DNA of 64,000 nt, taken from the NCBI RefSeq assembly GCF_030269325.1, contig NZ_BSTD01000001.1, forward strand, positions 1,566,681 through 1,630,680, read 5' to 3'. Positions 37,670-46,964 of the stretch are shown piece by piece. The translations under genes and the position numbers were made by a program. The stretch is from Amycolatopsis sp. NBRC 101858. GTDB taxonomy: Bacteria > Actinomycetota > Actinomycetes > Mycobacteriales > Pseudonocardiaceae. The notes beneath the pieces were generated by a model that saw only the letters and a program-made list of their open reading frames with translations, ran no database searches and was not told where the DNA came from. Positions within the stretch are counted from its first letter, which is position 1, and every line of letters starts with the position of its first letter.

Positions 37670-38676
37670 CCCCGGGCGAGCACCTGCGGCAGCACCGTCG
37701 TGAGCCCGGTCCAGTCCGACGTGATCACCGACGCGTGCTGCTTCGCCAGGTCGGCCACGCGCTGGTTGGCCTGGTCGACCGTCGGGTTGTGCGCGTCGAT
37801 CGCCGGCGCGACGTTCTGCCCGTCGGTCATCACGACGTAGTAGTGGTTGGCGTCGTACCACCACGGCCCGGTCTGCGTCACCCACGCGTTCGCGTCGCCG
37901 TCGAACACGACGAACCACGGCTTGAGGTCGGCGGTGTACTTGTCCCGCGGGTCACCGCCGGCCGCGCCGTGCACGGTCGGGAGGATGTTCGCGTCGCCGA
38001 GCTTGCCCGCGTTCTTGAGCCCGACCAGGTACCGCGCGTACTCGACGTCGGTCTTCAGCGTGTCGGTCGGGTTCTGCTCCTCCACCGTGCCCGGGATGAT
38101 CTCGGTGATCACCCGGCCTCGCAACGCGTCCACGGACGGCCAGTTGTCCGCTTTGGCCGCGTCGTCGAGCGTGGCGTAGCTCCCGAGCAGCTCGGCCGGG
38201 CGGAACGCGACGCTGCCGAGGTGCGAGCGGAACGTCGCGTCCAGCTCGTCCGGGCCCATGCCCGTGTTGTCCGAGAAGCCCGTCTTCATCTCCAGCTTGA
38301 GCGTGATCGGCGTGTGCCCGGGGTGGGCGGCCAGCCAGATCCGGATGTCGTCGAGGCAGTACTCGAGGTTCTTGTTCTTCCCGCCGGTGTACAGCTGCGC
38401 CGCCGAGGTGGCCGCGACGCAGTTGTTGCTGTTCCCCAACGGGTTCGAGTGGCTGACCTTCCACTCGTGGGTGAAGAAGTCCGGCCAGACGTCGAGCTCG
38501 ATCAGCGACGACCCGGCGTCGAGCGCCCGCGCCAGGTAGTCGTAGGCCGCCGGGTCGTACGTGTTGTGCACGCCGACCGTCGTGACGTGGGAGAGCTTCG
38601 GGCTGTCCGCATGGGCCGCGGTCGCCCCGGAGAGCACGAGCGCCGCCGTGAGGACTGCCACCGAGAAGAGCTTCAT
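37666..38676 (-). CDS. secreted PI-PLC-like phosphodiesterase
   Basis: 336 residues with a Sec signal (MKLFSVAVLTAALVLSGATA, cleavage near AHA-DSP). TIM-barrel phospholipase C signatures: first catalytic His in TTVGVHNTYDP, metal/acid pair in IELDVWPDFF, second His in WKVSHSNPL, and TLKLEMKTGFSDN. Resembles calcium-dependent actinomycete phosphatidylinositol-specific phospholipase C. ATG follows GGAG. An inverted repeat GAACGT-N5-ACGTTC (38689-38705) lies 13 bases before the start. Probably scavenges phosphate from inositol lipids; substrate not proven. Confidence 0.85.
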   Translation of the reverse strand: MKLFSVAVLTAALVLSGATAAHADSPKLSHVTTVGVHNTYDPAAYDYLARALDAGSSLIELDVWPDFFTHEWKVSHSNPLGNSNNCVAATSAAQLYTGGKNKNLEYCLDDIRIWLAAHPGHTPITLKLEMKTGFSDNTGMGPDELDATFRSHLGSVAFRPAELLGSYATLDDAAKADNWPSVDALRGRVITEIIPGTVEEQNPTDTLKTDVEYARYLVGLKNAGKLGDANILPTVHGAAGGDPRDKYTADLKPWFVVFDGDANAWVTQTGPWWYDANHYYVVMTDGQNVAPAIDAHNPTVDQANQRVADLAKQHASVITSDWTGLTTVLPQVLARG

Positions 38677-38688
38677 CCAGGCTCCTTC

Positions 38689-38705
38689 GAACGTGAGTAA
38701 CGTTC
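38689..38705. promoter_or_regulatory. inverted repeat upstream of PLC-like gene
   Basis: GAACGT-GAGTA-ACGTTC, in the 105-base gap between the divergent PLC-like and second thiD genes. Possible operator. Confidence 0.35.
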
Positions 38706-38781
38706 ACAATGTCTCACCGTGGTTGACTGCTCATGAAGGAAAAGCGGCCGATTGGCCTAGACCAGAAGTCGGGAAACCACC

Positions 38782-39609
38782 ATGACGACGAGCCCTCCCA
38801 CGGCGCTGACCATCGCCGGGTCGGACTCCGGCGGTGCCGCCGGGCTGCAGGCGGACCTGCGCACCTTCCTGACCTGCGGCGTCCACGGCCTGGTCGCGGT
38901 CACCGCCGTCACCGTGCAGAACACGCTGGGTGTGCACGACCGCGCCGACCTGCCGCCGCACATCGTGGCCGGGCAGATCGAGGCCGTCGCGGCGGACATG
39001 GGCGTCGGGGCGGCCAAGACGGGCATGCTGGCGTCGGCCGAGATCATCCACGCGGTCGCCGCCGCGTGCGACCAGGCCGGGATCGGCCGTGACGAAAAGA
39101 TCCCGTTCGTCGTCGACCCGGTCGCGGCGTCGATGCACGGCCACCCGCTGTTCGACGACGCCGGCCTGCACGCCCTGCGCGACGAACTGCTCCCCCGCGC
39201 GACGGTGCTCACCCCGAACCTGGACGAGGTGCGGCTGCTGACCGGCATGACCGTCAAAGACCGCGAAGGCATGCACACCGCGGCCGTGGTGCTCCAGCGG
39301 ATGGGCCCCAAGTACGTCCTGGTCAAGAGCGGCCACCTGCAGGCCGACCCGGAGTGCGTGGACCTCCTCTTCGACGGCTCGACGTTCGTGGAGCTGCCCG
39401 GGCAGCGGTACGCGACGCCGCACACGCACGGCGCGGGCGACACGATGGCGTCGGCCCTCACCGCGGGCCTCGCCAAGGGGATGTCCGTGGTCGAGGCGGC
39501 GCGGTACGGCAAGTGGTTCGTCTCCCACGCGGTCGAGCACGCCTACCCGATGGGCGCCAAGGTCGGCCCGGTGTCGGCCTTCTGGCGGCTGGCACCCGAG
39601 GAGCGCTGA
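38782..39609 (+). CDS. thiD: second ThiD paralogue (HMP/HMP-P kinase-like)
   Basis: 275 residues. Shares most blocks with the riboswitch-controlled ThiD: TALTIAGSDSGGAAGLQADL, AVTVQNTLGVH, VGAAKTGMLASAEII, VVDPVAASMHGHPLF and NLDEVRLLTGM. The anion-hole motif is THGAGDTMAS, again Asp for Cys. It stands alone, has no riboswitch upstream and lies 2.5 kb from the first copy, so it may salvage HMP or pyridoxal-type substrates independently of TPP level. The start is ATG with only a weak GGGAAA site. Confidence 0.9.
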   Translation: MTTSPPTALTIAGSDSGGAAGLQADLRTFLTCGVHGLVAVTAVTVQNTLGVHDRADLPPHIVAGQIEAVAADMGVGAAKTGMLASAEIIHAVAAACDQAGIGRDEKIPFVVDPVAASMHGHPLFDDAGLHALRDELLPRATVLTPNLDEVRLLTGMTVKDREGMHTAAVVLQRMGPKYVLVKSGHLQADPECVDLLFDGSTFVELPGQRYATPHTHGAGDTMASALTAGLAKGMSVVEAARYGKWFVSHAVEHAYPMGAKVGPVSAFWRLAPEER

Positions 39610-39668
39610 GCGACCGCCCGGCTACCATCCCTGCGTTTACTTTTCCTTGAACTCAGCAGGGGGCGGCC

Positions 39669-40475
39669 TTGACCGGACGCGAGCGCGTGGCGAAGGTCCT
39701 CGAGGACCGCCGCTTCCAGAACTTCATCATCGCCGTGATCGTCTTCAACGCGACCACGCTCGGCATGGAGACGTCGACGTCGCTGATGGACGGGTTCGGC
39801 GGGCTCCTGCACACCCTCGACCACATCGCGCTCGGCATCTTCGTCGCCGAGCTGCTCGCGAAGTTCTACGCCTACCGCGGCGCGTTCTTCCGCGACAACT
39901 GGAACGTCTTCGACCTGCTGGTCGTCGGCATCGCGGTGATCCCGGCGACCGGGCCGTTCGCCGTGCTGCGGTCGCTGCGCGTGCTCCGGGTGCTGCGGCT
40001 GATCTCGGTCGTGCCGTCGATGCGCAAGGTCGTCTCCGGGCTGCTCGCGGCGATCCCCGGCATGGCGTCGATCGCCGCGCTGCTCGCGCTGATCATCTTC
40101 GTCGCCGGCGTGATGGCGACCAAGCTGTTCGGCGTGATCTCGCCGGAGAACTTCGGCGACCTCGGGACTTCGCTGTTCACGCTGTTCCAGGTGATGACCG
40201 GCGAAGCGTGGCCGGACATCGCGAAGGAGATCATGGTCCAGGCACCGATGGCCTGGATCTTCTTCGTCGTCTACATCCTGGTGTCGAGCTTCGCGGTGCT
40301 GAACCTCTTCATCGCCGTGGTCGTCAGCGGCATGGAGGACGAGCTGCGCCAGGACATCCGCGAGGAAGAGGCGAAGCAGGCCGCGACGCAGGCCGAGGCC
40401 AACCGCGAGATCCTCGAAGAGCTCCGCGCCGTGCGCGCGGAGCTCGCCGAGCTGCGGCGGGAACAGGCCGCTTAG
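39669..40475 (+). CDS. voltage-gated cation channel (NaChBac superfamily)
   Basis: 268 residues, one six-segment channel domain that would form tetramers. S1-S3 span about 17-95; S4 carries Arg101, 104, 107 and 110 at every third position (VLRSLRVLRVLRLIS); S5 is AAIPGMASIAALLALIIFVA. The pore helix and filter read TLFQVMTGEAWPD (Thr177-Gly-Glu-Ala-Trp181), then S6 WIFFVVYILVSSFAVLNLFI and a C-terminal coiled coil (EEEAKQAATQAEANREILEE). The filter is not the TLESW of bacterial sodium channels but TGEAW, the form found in repeat IV of animal calcium channels. TTG start follows AGGGGG. Confidence 0.9.
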   Translation: MTGRERVAKVLEDRRFQNFIIAVIVFNATTLGMETSTSLMDGFGGLLHTLDHIALGIFVAELLAKFYAYRGAFFRDNWNVFDLLVVGIAVIPATGPFAVLRSLRVLRVLRLISVVPSMRKVVSGLLAAIPGMASIAALLALIIFVAGVMATKLFGVISPENFGDLGTSLFTLFQVMTGEAWPDIAKEIMVQAPMAWIFFVVYILVSSFAVLNLFIAVVVSGMEDELRQDIREEEAKQAATQAEANREILEELRAVRAELAELRREQAA

Positions 40476-41311
40476 CGGAACGCGGCGACGTTTCGAGCGG
40501 CCCAGTCGGCGAACGAGCGCGGAGCCCGGCCGAGCACCCGCTCGACGTCCGGGCTGACGCGCAGCTCGGCCGGGCTCGGCGAGCCGAGGATGTCCAGGGT
40601 GTCGTCGGCGAGCTCGCCCGGCATGCTCCGGGTCATGCCGGCCTTGGCCTCGGCGCGGGTGAGCTCGTGGAACCGCACGGGCGAGCCCAGTGCGTCGGCG
40701 ATGGCCTCGGCCTGCCCGCGCGGCGTGATCACCGCCGGTCCGGTCAGCTCGTAGACCTCGCCGGTGTGCCGGTCGTCCAGCAGGCAGGCCGCGGCGACCT
40801 CGGCGATGTCCGCCGGGTCGATCACCGGCACCCCGGTGTCCCCGAAGGGCGCGGCGACGACCCGCCGGGTGCGGACGGATTCGGCCCACCACAGGGCGTT
40901 GGAGGCGAAGCCACCCGGCCGCAGGATGGTCCAGTCCGCGCCGGACGCCCGCACCACGTCCTCCAGGGCGCGCATCGCGACCCTCGTCGTGCCGAAGGGC
41001 CTGGTCGCCACGCCCAGCGTCGACAGCAGGACGACCCGGCGAACCCCGGCGGCCGTGGCGCGGGCGACGACGTCGGCCGGATCGGCGCCGACGGCGTGCA
41101 GGTCGCCGGACAGCAGCAGGAACAACGCCTTCGCCCCGGCCAGCGCCGGTTCCAGGCCGGCGGGCTCGGCCAGGTCGGCCACCACGTGGCGGACGCCGTC
41201 CGGCACCTCCGCGGCGTGCCGCGACACCGCCGTCACCTGCTGCCCGGCCTCGGCCAGCGCCTCCGTCAACGGCCGGCCCACGTTCCCGGTAGCCCCGGTC
41301 ACCACGATCAT
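40472..41311 (-). CDS. NmrA-type NAD(P)-binding oxidoreductase
   Basis: 279 residues of the atypical short-chain family. The nucleotide motif VTGATGNVGRPL lies at residues 4-15, followed by VVLLSTLGVATRPF, WTILRPGGFASNAL and DIAEVAAACLLDD. No YxxxK catalytic pair is evident, as in NmrA/azoreductase-like proteins. ATG follows AAGGAG. Divergent from an HxlR regulator with a GGTA-N6-TACC element between them, so expression is probably set by that regulator. Confidence 0.88.
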   Translation of the reverse strand: MIVVTGATGNVGRPLTEALAEAGQQVTAVSRHAAEVPDGVRHVVADLAEPAGLEPALAGAKALFLLLSGDLHAVGADPADVVARATAAGVRRVVLLSTLGVATRPFGTTRVAMRALEDVVRASGADWTILRPGGFASNALWWAESVRTRRVVAAPFGDTGVPVIDPADIAEVAAACLLDDRHTGEVYELTGPAVITPRGQAEAIADALGSPVRFHELTRAEAKAGMTRSMPGELADDTLDILGSPSPAELRVSPDVERVLGRAPRSFADWAARNVAAFR

Positions 41312-41371
41312 GTCCTGCTCCTTCGTCCGATGTCTTCGGTGCTCGGGACGCTAGGAGCCGGGCTAACTTTT

Positions 41372-41397
41372 GGTAAGGACATACCTCCGGGTAAGCT
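41372..41397. promoter_or_regulatory. HxlR-type operator candidate and -10 box
   Basis: GGTA (41372-41375), six bases, TACC (41382-41385), followed by TAAGCT (41392-41397), which is six bases before the GTG of the HxlR gene at 41404. Operator and leaderless-type promoter overlap the divergent region. Confidence 0.5.
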
Positions 41398-41403
41398 CCC
41401 TAC

Positions 41404-41769
41404 GTGACCGGAGGCGCGCAGATCACCCAGGGCGAAGCCCAGCCGCGGTATGAGGTGTTTCACACCGAGTGCGCCGCGCGGGAAGTGGTCGACCACGTCA
41501 CCAGCCGGTGGGGAATCTGGGTGCTGATCTCCTTGCAGAGCAACGACCTCAGGTTCTTCGAGCTGCGTGAGAGCATCGAAGGCATCAGCGAAAAGATGCT
41601 CGCCCAGTCCCTGCGGGCCCTGGTCGAGGACGGCCTGATCTGGCGGCGGGTCGAGCCGACCACGCCGCCTCAGGTCACCTACGGGCTGACGGACTTCGGC
41701 CGGGACGTCGGCGAGCCGCTGGGCGAGCTCTTCGACCGGATCACCCGGCGGCTGCCGCCCCCTGCTTAG
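41404..41769 (+). CDS. HxlR-family regulator
   Basis: 121 residues: EVVDHVTSRWGIWVLISLQS, LRFFELRESIEGISEKMLAQ, SLRALVEDGLIWRRVEPTTP and QVTYGLTDFGRDVGEPL. A single cysteine (HTECAARE) precedes the helix-turn-helix, the position used for thiol sensing in this family. Divergent from the NmrA-type oxidoreductase. GTG start six bases after TAAGCT. Stop overlaps the convergent MarR gene by four bases. Confidence 0.9.
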   Translation: MTGGAQITQGEAQPRYEVFHTECAAREVVDHVTSRWGIWVLISLQSNDLRFFELRESIEGISEKMLAQSLRALVEDGLIWRRVEPTTPPQVTYGLTDFGRDVGEPLGELFDRITRRLPPPA

Positions 41770-42200
41770 CGGTCTTCGTCGGCGATCAGGGCTTCGAGCG
41801 CCGGGAGCGCCGCCGTCAGGGCTTCGCGGTGCTCCGGGGACAGCCGATCCAGCCGCCGGTTCAGCTCCTGCACCCGCGTCGACCGGACGCCGGACACCAG
41901 CCGCTCGCCCTCTTCGGTCGCCTTCGCCAGCCACGCGCGGCGATCGACCGGGTCGGACTCGCGGCTGACGTATCCCGCTTCGACCAGGGACGCGATGATC
42001 CGCGACATGGTCGCCGCGGCGACGCCCTCCTTCGCGGCGAGGTCGCCGAGGCGCAGCTGACCGGAGATGACCAGCGTCGCGAGGGCCGAGATGGCGCCGT
42101 GGCCCGGGCCGGGCACGCCTGCCTGCCGCAGTGACCGGGACAGCCTGCCGACGGCGAGGTACAACCTGCCCGAGACGTCCTGGACGGAGGTGCTGGTCAC
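41766..42200 (-). CDS. MarR-family regulator
   Basis: 144 residues. The winged helix: HGAISALATLVISGQLRLGD, LAAKEGVAAATMSRIIASLV and the wing SRESDPVDRRAWLAKATEEG with the conserved D-x-R-R. GTG at 42200 is chosen because AGAAGGAG lies six bases upstream; the in-frame GTG at 42221 would place that site inside the gene. No adjacent effector gene on the same strand; the thiG gene is 97 bases away. Confidence 0.92.
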   Translation of the reverse strand: MTSTSVQDVSGRLYLAVGRLSRSLRQAGVPGPGHGAISALATLVISGQLRLGDLAAKEGVAAATMSRIIASLVEAGYVSRESDPVDRRAWLAKATEEGERLVSGVRSTRVQELNRRLDRLSPEHREALTAALPALEALIADEDR

Positions 42201-42297
42201 GGCTGGCTCCTTCTGCCTCACGCGCGCGCGGGTGCGCCGGAAAGTGCCGACAACCTTACGGGTTCGCGGTGCACGTTCGGCGTGAAGGCACCCGGGT

Positions 42298-43257
<960 letters not shown>

Positions 43258-43258
<1 letters not shown>

Positions 43259-44334
43259 CAGACGTGCTCCTTCTGGTGCAAACGGGCGGGTGAAGCCGCT
43301 TCGACGCCTTCGGGCGGCTTCTCGCCCTCGAGCCAGGCGACCACGGCGTCCGCGGTCACGGGGGCCATCAGCAGGCCGTTGCGGTGGTGCCCGGTGGCGG
43401 CGAAGACGCCGTCGTCCAGGACCCCGATGTAGGGCAGCACGTCCCGGCTGCCGGCCCGCAGGCCCGCCGCGGTCTCGACGAGCTCGTACTCGGTGATCGC
43501 GGGGAAAACGCGTTCGGCGCCCTCGATCAGCTCGCGGACGCCGCGCGCGGTGACGGCCCGGTCGAACCCCGCCTCGTACTGCGTCGCGCCGAGGACGAGC
43601 TCCTGGTCACCGCGCGGGACGAGGTAGATCGGCCGGCCCTCGACGACGGCCCGGACGGTGCGCGTCGGCGGCGGCAGGCAGCCGCGGCGGGGTTTCAGGC
43701 GCAGGATTTCGCCTTTGAGCGGGCGGACGGCGTCGGCGAGCTGCGGGTGCAGCCGGCCGGTCCAGGCGCCGGCGGCGAGCACGACGGCGTCGGCGTCCGG
43801 AGTTCTTTGCACCCGCTCGCGGACGAACCGGACGTCGCGCTTCTGGCATGCCGCATAGAGCGAGTGGAGGAGTTTCCGGTTGTCCACGGCCAGGTCGCCG
43901 GGTACGTGGAGTCCACTTCGGACGGAACCGACGCCGGGTTCGAGCCGCTTGGTCTCCCGGCCGGTCAGCCGTTCGGCCGCGCGGCCGAGCGAGTGCAGGT
44001 GCCCGGCGAGGATGTCGAGGTGACCGGCGTCGGCGCTGTCGAACGCGACGACGAGCGTCCCGTGCTCGGCCAGGCCGGGGTCGACGCCGTCCCGCGCGAG
44101 GTCGCTCGCGAAACCGGGCCAGCGCCTGAGCGACTCCTCGCCGAGGGTGAGGACGTCCTCTTCGCCGGGCCAGGCCTCGGTGACCGGGGCGAGCATGCCG
44201 CCGGCCAGCCAGGACGCGCCACCGCGGACGGGTTCGGGGTCGTAGAGGGTGACTTCACGGCCGGTGCGCGCCGCTCGCCAGGCGGCGGACAGGCCGATGA
44301 CGCCGCCACCGACGACGGCCAGGGTGTTCGTCAT
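43258..44334 (-). CDS. thiO: glycine oxidase ThiO
   Basis: 358 residues, FAD enzyme that makes dehydroglycine for the thiazole ring. Rossmann motif [15 protein letters not shown] at the N-terminus, [20 protein letters not shown], the conserved [20 protein letters not shown] and the C-terminal [18 protein letters not shown] with [14 protein letters not shown] at 44334 follows directly on the TPP riboswitch, whose final GGGAG is the ribosome-binding site. First gene of thiO-S-G. Confidence 0.96.
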
Positions 44335-44340
44335 GGGAAT

Positions 44341-44437
44341 CACGCTCCCTGCGCCGGCATGACCCGGATCAGGTTCCACGGTCGGAGCGGCAGCTCCCTC
44401 TCAGCCCGTGCCTCGGGCTCCCGTGCGGACTCGTCCA
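44341..44437 (-). promoter_or_regulatory. TPP riboswitch of thiO-thiS-thiG
   Basis: Minus-strand THI box: GGGCTGAGAGGGAGC, then GGAACCTGATCCGGGTCATG and GCCGGCGCAGGGAGCG next to the thiO start. A -10 box TAGGGT (44442-44437) lies just upstream, so the transcript begins almost at the riboswitch. The ribosome-binding GGGAG lies in the closing stem. Confidence 0.95.
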
Positions 44438-44452
44438 CCCTAGCTCGCCGGG

Positions 44453-44458
44453 TACGGT
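44453..44458 (+). promoter_or_regulatory. -10 box for leaderless thiE
   Basis: TACGGT, seven bases, then ATG at 44466. It is ten bases from the opposite -10 of thiO, so the two promoters overlap and may compete. Confidence 0.55.
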
Positions 44459-44465
44459 CGCCGCT

Positions 44466-45125
44466 ATGCCCGCCCTTTCCGGTGACAAGATCCGCGCCCG
44501 CCTCGACAGCGCGCGCCTGTACCTGTGCACGGACGCCCGCACCACCCGCGGCGACCTGGCTTCCTTCGCCGACGCGGCCCTGGCCGGCGGCGTCGACATC
44601 ATCCAGCTGCGCGACAAGACCGGGGCGCTGGAGGCCGCGGGGGAGATCGCGGCGCTGGAGGTGCTGGCGGAGGCGTGCGCCCGGCACGGCGCGTTGCTGT
44701 CGGTGAACGACCGGGCGGACGTCGCCCTGGCGGTGGGCGCGGACGTGCTCCACCTGGGTCAGGACGACATCCCGGTACCGCTGGCCCGGCGAATCCTCGG
44801 CGACGATGTCGTGATCGGCCGCTCGACGCACTCGGTTCCGCAGGCTTCGGCCGCCGCTTCGGAGCCCGGGGTGGATTACTTCTGCACGGGCCCGTGCTGG
44901 CCGACACCGACGAAGCCCGGGCGCTCGGCGCCGGGGTTGGACCTGGTCCGCGCGACGGCGGCGGCCGCGCCCGAGCGCCCGTGGTTCGCGATCGGCGGCA
45001 TCGACGGCCCGCGGCTCCCGGAAGTGCTGGAGGCGGGAGCGTCGCGGATCGTGGTGGTCCGCGCGATCACCGAGGCCGAGGACCCCGAAGCCGCGGCTCG
45101 CGAACTGCGCGCCCGCCTCCCCTGA
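44466..45125 (+). CDS. thiE: thiamine-phosphate synthase
   Basis: 219 residues. Joins HMP-diphosphate and thiazole phosphate to thiamine phosphate. Family blocks: [107 protein letters not shown] and [22 protein letters not shown] seven bases after the -10 box; unlike the divergent thiO operon it has no riboswitch. Confidence 0.97.
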   Translation: MPALSGDKIRARLDSARLYLCTDARTTRGDLASFADAALAGGVDIIQLRDKTGALEAAGEIAALEVLAEACARHGALLSVNDRADVALAVGADVLHLGQDDIPVPLARRILGDDVVIGRSTHSVPQASAAASEPGVDYFCTGPCWPTPTKPGRSAPGLDLVRATAAAAPERPWFAIGGIDGPRLPEVLEAGASRIVVVRAITEAEDPEAAARELRARLP

Positions 45126-45128
45126 CCT

Positions 45129-45866
45129 CTACGGCGTCGGGGTGGTCGCCGCGCCCTGGCTGGTTGCCGGGGCTGACGTCGTCGGCTGCTGGGACGTCGT
45201 GCTCGGGGTTGTCGGCGTTGTCGTCGGGGACTCCGTCGACGTCGTCGGCGGGGTGGTCTCCGTCGTCGTCGACGACGTGCTCGGAGTCGGTGAGTCCTGC
45301 GTGTCGTTCGTCGACGTCGAAGGCGTGGTCGACGGCGTCGTGTCCGGGTGCCCGCCGCCGCCGAAGATCTTGCCGATGCCCGAACCCGTGCCGCCGCCGA
45401 TCTGGGTGCCCGTCGCCGACTCGAAGCCCACTATCGCCAGGATCGCCACCGCGAACGCCGCCACGCTCGTGCCGATGATCAACGGCCAGCGCAGCTTCCG
45501 CAGCCGCGACGGCTCCTCTTCGGGCGGCCCTTCCAAGCCTTCTTCGGGCCGGGGCAGCCGGACTGTCGGCTGTTCGGCCAGCGCCACCTCGGAACCGGTT
45601 CCACGACGGCGGATCCCCGACGTCGCCAGCTGCCGGGCCTTCGCCGCCGCCGCGCGCGTGCGCTGCAGCGACCGCAGGTAGATCTCGCCGCCGACCGTCG
45701 TGATCACGCTCGCCACGCCCGCGCCGACGACGGTCCCCGCCACGCCGAGCGTCGATCCCAGCAGTGCCGCCGTCACCGCCGCCAGTGCCGCTGCCATCAC
45801 CTGCGCGATCCGCAGGCCTGACTTCTCTTCCGTCTCTTCGGAAGCCGCTACGTTCTCCTTGCTCAT
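45129..45866 (-). CDS. membrane protein with Thr/Ser/Pro-rich outer tail
   Basis: 245 residues. Two hydrophobic helices near the N-terminus (about 19-60, AALAAVTAALLGSTLGVAG and AGVASVITTVGGEIYL), a basic/acidic cytoplasmic loop (RTRAAAAKARQLATSGIRRR), one further membrane helix (about 127-148, PLIIGTSVAAFAVAILAIVG) and a long tail of Thr, Ser and Pro that should lie outside and may be O-mannosylated. I do not recognise a named family; similar proteins occur in actinomycetes. Convergent with thiE, three bases apart. Confidence 0.7.
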   Translation of the reverse strand: MSKENVAASEETEEKSGLRIAQVMAAALAAVTAALLGSTLGVAGTVVGAGVASVITTVGGEIYLRSLQRTRAAAAKARQLATSGIRRRGTGSEVALAEQPTVRLPRPEEGLEGPPEEEPSRLRKLRWPLIIGTSVAAFAVAILAIVGFESATGTQIGGGTGSGIGKIFGGGGHPDTTPSTTPSTSTNDTQDSPTPSTSSTTTETTPPTTSTESPTTTPTTPSTTSQQPTTSAPATSQGAATTPTP

Positions 45867-45960
45867 GATCCCGATCCGCTAGAAAGTCTTCTCCCCGTTC
45901 CCAACGTGTAAGGCGCGCGAAGCACTCCCCACGTTGCCGGAGGGTGAGGAGCGCCACTCC

Positions 45961-45981
45961 GAGTGTCCACAATAGACACTC
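45961..45981. promoter_or_regulatory. inverted repeat upstream of dehydratase-like gene
   Basis: Perfect dyad GAGTGTC-CACAATA-GACACTC, 33 bases before the ATG at 46014, near a TTGACA-like sequence. A candidate operator for the gene or for the divergent membrane-protein gene. Confidence 0.5.
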
Positions 45982-46013
45982 CAGATCAAACATTTTCTTG
46001 ACATACTCGGCAC

Positions 46014-46964
46014 ATGGAACTGGTGACGATCTCTGACATCGAGGCCGCGGCGAAGCGCGTCCAAGGTGTCGCCGTGCACACGCCCCTGCTGCTCCAGACG
46101 TGGGACCCCCGCGGAACCCTGTGGCTCAAACCCGAAAGCCTGCAACCGGTCGGCGCGTTCAAGGTGCGCGGCGCGTTCAACGCGATCGGCTCCCTCGACG
46201 ACGAAGCGCGCGAACGCGGCGTCATCGCCTACTCGAGCGGCAACCACGCGCAAGCGGTCGCCTACGCCGCGCAGCAGTACGGCGTGCCCGCGGTGATCGT
46301 CGTGCCGGACGTCGCGCCGCGGATCAAGGTCGAGGCCACCCGCGGCTACGGCGCCGAGGTGATCGAGGTGCCGATCGGCGAGCACGAGGGGAAAGCGCAC
46401 GAACTGGCCGCCGAACGCGGGCTGACCCTCGTCCCGCCCTACGACGACGCGGCCATCATCGCCGGGCAGGGCACGGCCGGCCTCGAGATCGCCGAAGACC
46501 TCCCCGACGTCGAGGTCGTGCTGGTGCCGGTCAGCGGCGGCGGGCTGGCCTCCGGCGTCGGCACCGCGATCAAGGCCCGCGCGCCGCACGCGAAGGTGAT
46601 CGGCGTCGAGCCCGCGCTGGCCGGCGACACCACCGAGGGCCTGCGCCTGGGCCGCCAGGTCGACTGGCCCCAGGCCGACCGCGCCCGCACGATCGCCGAC
46701 GGCCTGCGCGCGCAGCCGTCCGAGCTGACCTTCGCGCACCTCAAGGAGGTCGTCGACGCGATGGTGACGGTCACCGAGGACGAGATCCGCGAGGCCATGC
46801 GCACGCTCGCCCGCAAGGCCCGGCTGGTCGCCGAGCCCAGCGGCGCGGTGACGACGGCGGCGTACCTGTTCCACGCGGGCGAGCTGCCGGCCGGCCGCAC
46901 GGTGGCGATCGTCTCCGGCGGCAACGCCGACCCGGCACTGTTCGCCGAGATCCTCGCGGGCTAG
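46014..46964 (+). CDS. threonine dehydratase/serine racemase-like PLP enzyme
   Basis: 316 residues of fold-type II. Catalytic lysine in LQPVGAFKVRGAFNAI, substrate-binding SSGNHAQAVAYAA, phosphate-binding VPVSGGGLASGVGTAIKA and the serine after SGGNADP. No regulatory ACT domain, so a catabolic or racemase-type rather than biosynthetic IlvA. It would deaminate Thr/Ser or racemise Ser. Stop overlaps the convergent DHA2 exporter by four bases. Confidence 0.88.
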   Translation: MELVTISDIEAAAKRVQGVAVHTPLLLQTWDPRGTLWLKPESLQPVGAFKVRGAFNAIGSLDDEARERGVIAYSSGNHAQAVAYAAQQYGVPAVIVVPDVAPRIKVEATRGYGAEVIEVPIGEHEGKAHELAAERGLTLVPPYDDAAIIAGQGTAGLEIAEDLPDVEVVLVPVSGGGLASGVGTAIKARAPHAKVIGVEPALAGDTTEGLRLGRQVDWPQADRARTIADGLRAQPSELTFAHLKEVVDAMVTVTEDEIREAMRTLARKARLVAEPSGAVTTAAYLFHAGELPAGRTVAIVSGGNADPALFAEILAG

